This document shows positions 63,601 to 64,000 of a DNA stretch of 64,000 bases, one piece after another. The notes under the pieces were generated by a model that did not search any database, had not been told where the DNA came from, and saw only the letters and a program-made list of their open reading frames with translations. The DNA comes from Mytilus californianus (Eukaryota > Mollusca > Bivalvia > Mytilida > Mytilidae). The first letter of the stretch is position 1. The number at the start of each line of letters is the position of its first letter. The stretch is taken from assembly GCF_021869535.1 (NCBI RefSeq), contig NW_026262593.1, positions 56,843,318 through 56,907,317 of the forward strand, read 5' to 3'. The position numbers were made by a program, and so were the translations under genes.

Positions 63601-63742
63601 AAGTTTTAATCATTAAACAGATTCATTACCTTTAATCGAATTATAGGTATTTTTGATTTTGCTGTACTTGTCATCACTTCCCTTGTCATTCCACCATTAC
63701 GCAAGGATATGACGACTGGCAATACAGGTTCTTTACTGACAT
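22010..63742 (-). CDS. Divergent TRPM-family cation channel gene (5' partial, 25 exons modelled)
   Basis: The spliced model gives about 1,067 residues, lacking the N-terminus beyond the right edge. TRPM channels are tetrameric, cation-selective plasma or organelle membrane channels with a large cytosolic N-terminus, six membrane helices, a TRP helix and a C-terminal coiled coil. Seen here: pre-S1 helix, S1 (GFVTLNIAYAYMLLFDY), S2 ending DETKQ, S3 after CWNLLDWL, S4 ending LGPKLVMIRKM, S5, pore helix and filter (FWMLFGELNLD), two pore-loop cysteines, S6 (ILLLNLLIAMY) and a TRP-helix region (FYWAQIQTDFLEEY). S6 and S4 are the clearest family matches. Donor/acceptor phases agree at nearly every junction; exceptions are between exons 3 and 4 and the 3' end of exon 6. 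There is no enzyme domain after the TRP helix, so it is a channel-only type. Orthology to a particular vertebrate TRPM is not claimed. Introns reach 11.5 kb (37.17-48.68 kb). Confidence 0.9.
22340..22362 (-). other. Possible alternative terminal exon of the channel gene
   Basis: After an acceptor CACCAAATTTACAG the phase-0 frame from exon 24 would read MKKLMMND and stop at TGA, directly followed by AATAAA in the genomic sequence. In a different frame the same stretch is acidic and coding-like (DEEIDDERLKINAEN). Phase favours skipping it, so I do not include it in the main model. Confidence 0.25.
23261..23649. repeat. Direct duplication, copy A (exon 24 with intron)
   Basis: About 390 bp nearly identical (over 90 per cent by eye) to 25963-26352, from ATTGCAATTAGCTTATTC to TGTTGGATATATT. 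On the minus strand it starts just before the exon acceptor and covers the exon and about 300 bp of following intron. Confidence 0.9.
23559..23636 (-). CDS. TRPM-like exon 24: coiled-coil exon, duplicate copy 2
   Basis: Same length, phase and splice sites as exon 22. Starts MLQRQMDTNSKKQDTQNEKN and ends DKRNNK. It differs by three residues (T to K, K to T, D to N). The frame is intact, so both copies could be used together or alternatively. Confidence 0.6.
24335..24487 (+). mobile_element. Penelope-like element tail, short inverted copy
   Basis: Contains the reverse complement of the tail: TTGCTCAGTCTTTAG, ACATGGCGTCGTCAATTTAT, TTTCGACTTATGAGTTTGAA and TTCGCCTCTCTTTC. It lies in the intron between channel exons 23 and 24. 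Confidence 0.65.
25328..25381 (-). CDS. TRPM-like exon 23: coiled-coil exon
   Basis: Eighteen codons in phase 0 reading IMGNQHHMDKMLKEIKTM. Acceptor CTTCTTTTAG, donor ATG|GTTGGT. Spacing of I/M/M/L/I every three or four residues fits a heptad pattern. It sits between the two duplicated exons 22 and 24. Confidence 0.65.
26019..26255 (+). pseudogene. Coding-like plus-strand ORF inside duplication copy 1
   Basis: Frame includes VFKRDMINKTTLKRELYYDA and ends NCTPCDEREYL then TAG, six bases from the donor of minus-strand exon 22. In the other copy (23.3-23.55 kb) the same frame is broken by a stop and a one-base insertion. This could be chance antisense of intron sequence or remains of an inserted gene piece. 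Low confidence. Confidence 0.2.
26261..26338 (-). CDS. TRPM-like exon 22: coiled-coil exon, duplicate copy 1
   Basis: Twenty-six codons in phase 0, starting MLQRQMDTNSTKQDKQNEKN and ending DKRNDK. Acceptor ATATATCCAACAG, donor AAG|GTAAAC. Very polar Lys/Gln/Asn/Asp-rich, as in an extended C-terminal coiled coil of TRPM tetramers. Lies inside a 390-bp duplication whose other copy holds exon 24. Confidence 0.65.
27017..27308 (+). other. Unassigned ORF with an acceptor-like start
   Basis: Eighty-nine codons from ATG at 27039, ending TAG. The frame opens after TTTACAG at about 27027 and reads IDRMNDFFCKHGMKNGGLVV and on to TYTLTLSKKSLPNLK. The opposite strand is also open for 81 codons. It may be a fragment of another gene or a repeat; not part of the channel by strand. 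No family recognised. Confidence 0.2.
27815..27905 (-). repeat. Interspersed repeat fragment
   Basis: GGAGATATGGTATGATTTCC then AATGAGACAACTATCCACCA is the reverse complement of the end of the 31.4-kb unit. A further relative starts at about 2424. Confidence 0.65.
28018..28069. repeat. CT microsatellite
   Basis: CT/TC dinucleotide tract of about 50 bp with two GT interruptions, 12 bp downstream of channel exon 21 on the transcribed strand (AG-rich in the transcript). Confidence 0.95.
28081..28114 (-). CDS. TRPM-like exon 21: 34-nt microexon
   Basis: Reads EIDISENDRIT after a Gly codon completed with exon 20. Acceptor ATTGTTTTCAG, donor ACG|GTAAAC. Only one frame is open and it is the one demanded by the neighbours. 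The CT microsatellite lies just downstream in the intron. Confidence 0.65.
28876..29088 (+). other. Unassigned short ORF, lysine-rich start
   Basis: From ATG at 28876 the frame reads MPPTKKKTKKTIDDIVNNSK, continues polar to about residue 36, then runs into a T-rich tract. The first part looks coding-like; the tract suggests a broken or retro-inserted copy. Lies in an intron of the channel gene on the opposite strand. Confidence 0.2.
30032..30113 (-). CDS. TRPM-like exon 20: C-terminal linker
   Basis: Reads FLYNSNFDLKLKTTKEAEGN then GALRAKG. The acceptor is strong (TTTATATGATTTCAG) and the donor is AAGG|GTAAAT. It takes one base from exon 19 and hands two to exon 21, and both junctions keep an open frame. 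It was not obvious from open frames alone; phase linkage is the main support. Confidence 0.65.
30508..30767 (-). CDS. TRPM-like exon 19: TRP helix and start of C-terminus
   Basis: Reads SDTFQKVHQESEFYWAQIQT, then DFLEEYSLKTVFPVHLQLLV, then LPATIIHAILWFICPHLCG and KLYKRCRGLQDSG. The D-T-F-x-K-V...Y/F-W-x-x-Q...EEY pattern is that of TRPM channels after S6. The hydrophobic run after it is longer than usual. Donor AGAG|GTAATA is preferred over an earlier AAA|GTAACC because it joins exon 20 in phase. Confidence 0.92.
31385..31650 (+). repeat. Interspersed repeat
   Basis: Contains CGGGCCGTTAGTTTTCTCGT, TTGCTCGCTCATTGTTCAGA and TTTGGTCTCTGGTGGAGAGT, then TTGGCAATCATACCACATCT. Inverted relatives are at 27.82-27.91 kb and 2.41-2.58 kb (CCAATGAGACAACT words). 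Confidence 0.7.
31788..31947 (-). CDS. TRPM-like exon 18: pore loop and S6
   Basis: Pore loop SEPHCTFNRTVYESTDMQRC with two cysteines, as in TRPM channels that form a turret disulfide, and an N-glycosylation sequon (NRT). S6 runs YLTPYLKALYGLIAVILL then NLLIAMY, the family signature. Acceptor GATTTTATTTCAG, donor CAG|GTACAT. Two carried bases (AG) plus T from exon 19 give Ser (AMYSDTF). Confidence 0.95.
33175..33723 (+). other. Longest ORF in the window (182 codons), probably not a gene
   Basis: Lies opposite the channel gene in the intron between exons 17 and 18. Its start holds a stretch (GWIPTVQGLYSQSRSLN) from DNA that I associate with a mussel interspersed repeat; the end is Phe/Leu/Ile rich. 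No domain recognised. Length is unusual for this AT-rich DNA, so it is recorded. Confidence 0.2.
33821..33995 (-). CDS. TRPM-like exon 17: S5, pore helix and filter
   Basis: S5 is ARDTVSFMIIMAVIMMCYN. After the extracellular loop (ALLYPNSEFSW) comes the pore helix and filter QNGFWMLFGELNLDSDT. The F-G-E/Q position is the TRPM selectivity filter. Glu here resembles the divalent-permeable TRPM3/6/7 type (FGE) more than the TRPM2/4/5 type (FGQ); permeability is only inferred. Acceptor CGTCTTCATTTCAG, donor ACAC|GTAAGT. Confidence 0.92.
34115..34345. repeat. Interspersed repeat family (copy near 34.2 kb)
   Basis: Same orientation as the 13.2-kb copy, with GGTTGCAATCAAAAATCCGA and CGCCAACATACATAGAAACA. 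It lies in the intron between channel exons 16 and 17, so it may be present in pre-mRNA near the cassette. Confidence 0.7.
34495..34575 (-). mobile_element. Fragment of Penelope-like reverse transcriptase C-terminus
   Basis: The minus strand reads GLMLTRKLLNQGSLVVNMKY, a stretch I recognise from the C-terminal part of the same mussel element (LLLTRKLLNQGF pattern). The rest of the region around it is not alignable by eye. Confidence 0.5.
34821..34892 (-). CDS. TRPM-like exon 16: 72-nt candidate cassette exon at the S4-S5 linker
   Basis: Twenty-four codons, phase 0 at both ends, reading IS followed by VVAIDLMFVLKLVLSIGF and VNLA. Acceptor TACTTTCTAG, consensus donor GCG|GTAAGC, with an in-frame stop two codons past the donor. 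Exons 15 and 17 also join in phase without it, giving MIRKM-ARDTVSF, which matches the normal TRPM S4-S5 linker. With it, 24 mainly hydrophobic residues are inserted. It is therefore either an optional exon or a chance match; transcript data would decide. Confidence 0.5.
35064..35309 (-). CDS. TRPM-like exon 15: S3 and S4
   Basis: Eighty-two codons. Starts LVVSMIRTKWKSYASDCW, then S3 NLLDWLSIIVYASGMLLKL, a short loop with CQGPRC, S4 VLLVAAFIFLSIRILNLF, and LGPKLVMIRKM. Asn and Asp of N-L-L-D are the S3 pair used for Ca2+ in TRPM2/4/5/8. LGPK is the family signature after S4. Acceptor TTTTAATTTAAG, donor ATG|GTATGC, phase 0 at both ends. Confidence 0.92.
36566..36697 (-). CDS. TRPM-like exon 14: S1 and S2
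   Basis: S1 is LGFVTLNIAYAYMLLFDY. S2 is YFIIVWMVSFFVDETKQ. The E and Q of ETKQ fall where TRPM2, 4, 5 and 8 have the Glu and Gln that help bind intracellular Ca2+ (E-M-R-Q in TRPM2). Acceptor TTTATGTTGCAG, donor CAG|GTTATT, phase 0 at both ends. Confidence 0.9.
37122..37170 (-). CDS. TRPM-like exon 13: pre-S1 linker
   Basis: A 49-nt exon reading FYKKYKLPFMKVFMQM. It corresponds to the TRPM FY-x-x-P-x-x-KF stretch directly before S1. Acceptor ATCATTCCAG, donor ATG|GTATGA, phase 0 into exon 14. Confidence 0.85.
38429..38626 (-). CDS. 65-codon ORF nested in the channel gene's longest intron
   Basis: Starts MDEHSTAILNGNCEHKHESD and ends NIHVEKEILIE before TAA. The start has a favourable context (ACG ATG G) with a stop in frame seven codons or fewer upstream. 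It is soluble, balanced in charge and lacks the Phe/Ile/Tyr bias of chance ORFs here. It could be a first coding exon (a GT follows MNIH), a small intronic gene or a processed fragment. Function not recognised. Confidence 0.35.
   Translation of the reverse strand: MDEHSTAILNGNCEHKHESDSGKLERQIIRVEVKIKATEDITARPMKLVRCELMNIHVEKEILIE
39038..39058. repeat. Poly-T tract
   Basis: About 20 T in a row, in the long intron between channel exons 12 and 13. It could be a retroelement tail on the minus strand, but no body was recognised. Confidence 0.9.
40381..40602 (+). mobile_element. 3' end of a decayed LINE-type retrotransposon
   Basis: In one frame the DNA reads MQICSQCIEEEFHFILLC, the C-x-x-C...E-x-E-x-H-F-x-x-x-C signature found at the C-terminus of many non-LTR retrotransposon proteins. 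In another frame it goes on with YRPRVYKLIQLL and GKFIILVFKRWDNIL, typical of the closing helix of such proteins. The frame break shows decay. The upstream 120 bp may be part of it too. Confidence 0.55.
41385..41710. repeat. Interspersed repeat with a GGACGGAC-type tail
   Basis: Contains AAGAATGTGTCCATAGTTCA, CGGATGCCCCACTCGCACTA, TCAAGTTGATTGGACTTCAA and CTGAAGCGGGACATATGGAC, then ACGGACGGACGCACAGACC. I know this unit as widespread in bivalve genomes. No coding frame. Confidence 0.75.
42617..42640. repeat. TA microsatellite
   Basis: Run of alternating TA of about 24 bp directly before the 42.65-kb repeat unit. Confidence 0.9.
42645..42765. repeat. Near-identical repeat pair, left unit
   Basis: Starts AAGTCTAAATTGAAATCAAC and contains GATTGCGTTGGATAAAAACC and GGTAGAGGGGTCTAAATACA. 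It repeats at about 43183-43302 with only a few changes. The left unit follows a TA microsatellite at 42617-42640. Confidence 0.8.
43183..43302. repeat. Near-identical repeat pair, right unit
   Basis: Second copy of the 42.65-kb unit, direct orientation, 540 bp downstream. Between them is other repeat DNA, including a piece at 42.98-43.10 kb related to 51.7 kb. Confidence 0.8.
47515..47775 (-). mobile_element. Penelope-like element tail copy (diverged)
   Basis: Same block order: GGCGAAAAATACCAAAAAGA, ACTGACAACGTCATGGC, GCTCCACATGTGGCACCCG and CGTGTTGTTCATG. Several small changes suggest it is older than the 15.7-kb copy. Lies in the long intron of the channel gene. Confidence 0.65.
48675..48760 (-). 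CDS. TRPM-like exon 12: pre-S1 hydrophobic helix
   Basis: Reads SVCFFGLAVVHMIVLPLLMI then SMEAGPLIW. TRPM channels have a hydrophobic pre-S1 segment here (KVLLCLLLP-type). Acceptor ATCTAG, consensus donor TTTG|GTAAGTG. Two carried bases (TG) plus the first G of exon 13 make Trp. The intron after it is the longest in the gene, about 11.5 kb. Confidence 0.85.
49302..49599 (-). CDS. TRPM-like exon 11: TRPM homology region 4
   Basis: Starts AITQRAIRITSCIYEADKKK and ends GYIEDAIKTQNKTFLDNS, then TVKNILNEMWYGTEKLDIQT. The last part matches the conserved TRPM stretch in which a helix ends in a W-x-G motif (QMLLTDMWMG in TRPM3). A charged insert of about 25 residues (KIRENKLHNSDKDSEKKEEQ) stands in the middle. 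Acceptor CTTTTTTAAAG, donor ACG|GTTAGT. Confidence 0.85.
50085..50188 (-). CDS. TRPM-like exon 10: cytosolic helical repeat
   Basis: Reads IRIRYILIGCVILEDEVSHW, then STNSFQKEQLQRFK. It occupies the place of the TRPM segment with the ALVACKLCKAMAHEA pattern. Acceptor TATAATTCAG, donor CG|GTAATT; the carried CG plus T from exon 11 makes Arg. Confidence 0.8.
50640..51140 (+). repeat. Interspersed repeat, first of a pair
   Basis: Contains ACATTGGCTAGGGGTAATGG, GGTTGAGATCTAACAAAAC, ATGTTTAACCCC, TTAGTTTTGTATGATTTTTT, TGACGTCCATTTTTACTGAA and GTTGTCTCTTTCATACAATC. The same order occurs at 52310-52650. Confidence 0.8.
51670..51800. repeat. Interspersed repeat fragment
   Basis: TTTTTCTGCACCAGATGCAC and ATTTCGACGATCAATG, with TTCTTCAGTGATGCC. 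Inverted relative at 14.63-14.69 kb (GTGCATCTGGTGCAGAAAAA), another relative at 42.98-43.10 kb. Confidence 0.7.
52310..52650 (+). repeat. Interspersed repeat, second of a pair
   Basis: Copy of the 50.7-kb unit: TACATTGGCTAGAGGTATAG, GTTGAGATCTC, TGACGTCCATTGATACTGAA, GGTGCGGGATTTTCTCGCTG, GTCTTTGACACATTCCCCAT. It ends 150 bp from exon 9. Fragments occur inverted at 32.62-32.69 kb and more distantly at 26.67-26.9 kb. Confidence 0.8.
52805..52917 (-). CDS. TRPM-like exon 9: cytosolic helical repeat
   Basis: Reads RTLKLKVSTSELYGLILYAL then LKKQYQAGARQLIETGC. It corresponds to the TRPM helix pair written HELMVWAVLMKRQ in TRPM3, where a helix pair packs in the homology region. Acceptor TTTTTAAACAG, donor TGT|GTAAGT, phase 0 into exon 10. 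Confidence 0.8.
53339..53361. repeat. Poly-C tract
   Basis: Near-pure C run of about 22 bp with one A, followed by an A run. Lies in the intron between channel exons 8 and 9. Confidence 0.95.
53534..53665 (-). CDS. TRPM-like exon 8: charged linker
   Basis: Very acidic first half (KKEDDSEDEYEVSEVGNTDE) followed by a basic second half (KAKRFFKKDKPKKKR). TRPM channels carry a disordered charged linker at this point, before the last cytosolic helical block. Acceptor TTTCTCAAAG, donor AAA A|GTGAGT. Phase agrees on both sides. The basic cluster resembles a nuclear-localisation signal in composition, but it is usual for this linker and no such role is claimed. Confidence 0.75.
54290..54625 (-). mobile_element. 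Penelope-like element tail copy (diverged)
   Basis: Starts AGAGAGGCAAAAGATACC and continues with GGGACATTCACACTCAAAAG, TGTGTCACCCAGCGTCTTGC and AACATATCCGTTGTAATCTG. Lies between channel exons 7 and 8. Confidence 0.65.
54790..54874 (-). CDS. TRPM-like exon 7
   Basis: Reads DMTSEIKNGLWSYLKSMTN then MAYKAPDFR. It matches in position and character the TRPM helix before the charged linker (vertebrate channels have an IGLVIEYLMGGAY-type helix here). Donor is CGAG|GTATCT; one base is carried and completes a Glu codon with exon 8. Confidence 0.7.
55807..56031 (-). CDS. TRPM-like exon 6 (3' boundary uncertain)
   Basis: Reads GSYTKMYANALSMYLLKEGK, continues through SLEYIYEEVGIEDVGYI, and reaches NKKSYLEGN. 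The acceptor GAAATTTCAG is clear and phase 0. Two ends are possible. GAG G|GTAACA at 55830 has the better donor but needs a weaker acceptor at the next exon (after GACATCAG). GAA|GTGTTG at 55807 has a poor donor but joins the next exon in phase at its better acceptor. Open frame continues to about 55765. Confidence 0.6.
56424..56612 (-). CDS. TRPM-like exon 5
   Basis: Sixty-three codons in phase 0 at both ends. Starts ELKQHGESFHTLVKCFANKN and ends in SVSFDTVSFKIVMQ. Acceptor is TTCATTACCAG, donor ATGCAG|GTTATA. It holds an AFEVIDFGTNKYNS stretch that loosely recalls the H-x-F-[IV]-x-D-x-G-T motif of TRPM N-termini, but its place after the SLOG-like exon would be out of order, so I do not press that match. 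Confidence 0.6.
57160..57244 (-). CDS. TRPM-like exon 4
   Basis: Reads NNSGETSLDNFLVQHIDDP then LNKNVFGVP. The acceptor is strong (TCTTGTTTTGCAG). The chosen donor is CCG|GTATCC, giving phase 0 into exon 5. Without splicing here the frame runs 14 more codons to a stop. No clear match to a known TRPM motif; placed on strand, spacing and phase. Confidence 0.5.
58102..58139 (-). CDS. TRPM-like exon 3 (tentative short exon)
   Basis: A 38-nt piece with a good acceptor (GATATTTACAG) and a consensus donor (GTAAGT). Joined to exon 2 in phase it reads VSMETGSIKDKIF and ends in phase 0. Exon 4 needs two carried bases, so either a short exon between them is missing or one boundary is wrong. In another frame it reads CRWKQDQLKIKF and would join exon 4 in phase but not exon 2. 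A further candidate at about 57.78-57.85 kb (FFNGFGSNTSLAFKYSAF) could be the missing link. Confidence 0.35.
58395..58735 (+). repeat. Interspersed repeat (copy near 58.5 kb)
   Basis: Blocks CTCAAACACATCAAACGAAT, AACAACTGTCATATTCCTGA, GATTGAACCTGGTTTTATAG and GGGTACAGCAGTCAACATTG. Partner of the 4.5-kb copy, and weakly of 20.26-20.42 kb. It lies in the intron between channel exons 2 and 3. Confidence 0.75.
60787..61027 (-). CDS. TRPM-like exon 2: acidic cytosolic segment
   Basis: Starts KQSLDVSVLTHQKLDYGS and ends EIQLDFRDTLDALVCCLLIGG, with an acidic patch (KYDGEDDPDEIA) in between. Acceptor is ATCACAG, donor GGAG|GTATGT. Phase 0 at the start agrees with exon 1. The closing part looks like the amphipathic helices of TRPM homology regions; the middle has no recognisable vertebrate counterpart. 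Confidence 0.65.
61615..61639. repeat. Poly-G tract
   Basis: G run of about 25 bp with two A interruptions, in the intron between channel exons 1 and 2. Confidence 0.95.
63630..63742 (-). CDS. TRPM-like exon 1 (of those in window): SLOG-like N-terminal piece
   Basis: Reads (D)VSKEPVLPVVISLRNGG, then MTREVMTSTAKSKIPIIRLK. A beta strand, a Gly-Gly turn, a helix and then a strand (KIPIIRL) is the pattern of the nucleotide-binding SLOG region of TRPM N-termini, where a VVEGG-type motif is followed by a PVVV-type strand. The acceptor follows AATAAATAG and the donor is AAG|GTAATG. It starts after one carried base and ends in phase 0, which fits the next exon. Several hundred N-terminal residues must lie outside the window. 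Confidence 0.6.
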
Positions 63743-64000
63743 CTATTTATTAGAAACATGAAAGTTTTAGTTTACGTACATATTGAATGTTCTGTATTTT
63801 ATAGTATGAATTTAGCTGTAACTGGTACAATAGATACTATTTAAATTAAGCTCTGAAAACTTCTATATCTAGATTCCAATTTGATATACAACAAAAAACG
63901 AAAGCCACTGAATAACAGGGTTTTAACCTGAGACAGACGCATACAGAATGTTGCAGGCTTAAACATGTTTTCTTACGTCAAACCCTCCTCTTATTTCGGA

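Overview
The window looks like AT-rich nuclear DNA of a bivalve mollusc, most likely a mussel (Mytilus-like). The evidence is long introns with GT-AG boundaries, no long open frames, a Penelope-like retroelement with several tail copies, many short inverted-repeat elements, and interspersed repeats whose wording I recognise from mussel genomes. The species is inferred, not proven.

The main gene lies on the minus strand, from about 63.7 kb down to 22.0 kb, and its 5' end is beyond the right edge. It encodes a divergent TRPM-family cation channel. I place 25 exons by reading frame, splice sites and phase; almost all junctions agree in phase. In order they give part of a SLOG-like N-terminal region (63.6 kb), cytoplasmic TRPM-homology helices (61.0-49.3 kb), a pre-S1 helix (48.7 kb), S1-S2 (36.6 kb), S3-S4 (35.2 kb), a 72-nt optional-looking exon at the S4-S5 linker (34.85 kb), S5 and pore helix with a filter reading FGEL (33.9 kb), S6 (31.9 kb), the TRP helix (30.6 kb), and a C-terminus of short phase-0 exons (30.1-22.0 kb) resembling a coiled coil. 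No NUDT9-like or kinase domain is seen. The S2 E-x-x-Q and S3 N-x-x-D residues that bind Ca2+ in TRPM2/4/5/8 are present. The last exon ends in TAG, but an acidic frame continues 16 codons to TAA, followed at once by AATAAA.

The most interesting points are: (1) a 390-bp duplication of a C-terminal exon with flanking intron (25.96-26.35 kb and 23.26-23.65 kb); (2) the 24-codon hydrophobic phase-0 exon between S4 and S5; (3) the in-frame TAG; (4) a 650-bp TTAA-flanked element at 18.7-19.3 kb with what looks like its empty site duplicated next to it; (5) two coding-like minus-strand pieces outside the channel, an exon at 3.7 kb and a 65-codon ORF nested in an intron at 38.5 kb.

The left 22 kb is mainly intergenic: one candidate exon of another gene at 3.7 kb, a decayed Penelope-like element at 11.6-13.0 kb, and scattered repeats. 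Introns of the channel hold further repeats, including Penelope-like tails, a LINE 3' fragment at 40.4 kb, and a 120-bp near-identical repeat pair at 42.6/43.2 kb. No tRNA, rRNA or CRISPR is seen, and I found nothing viral.
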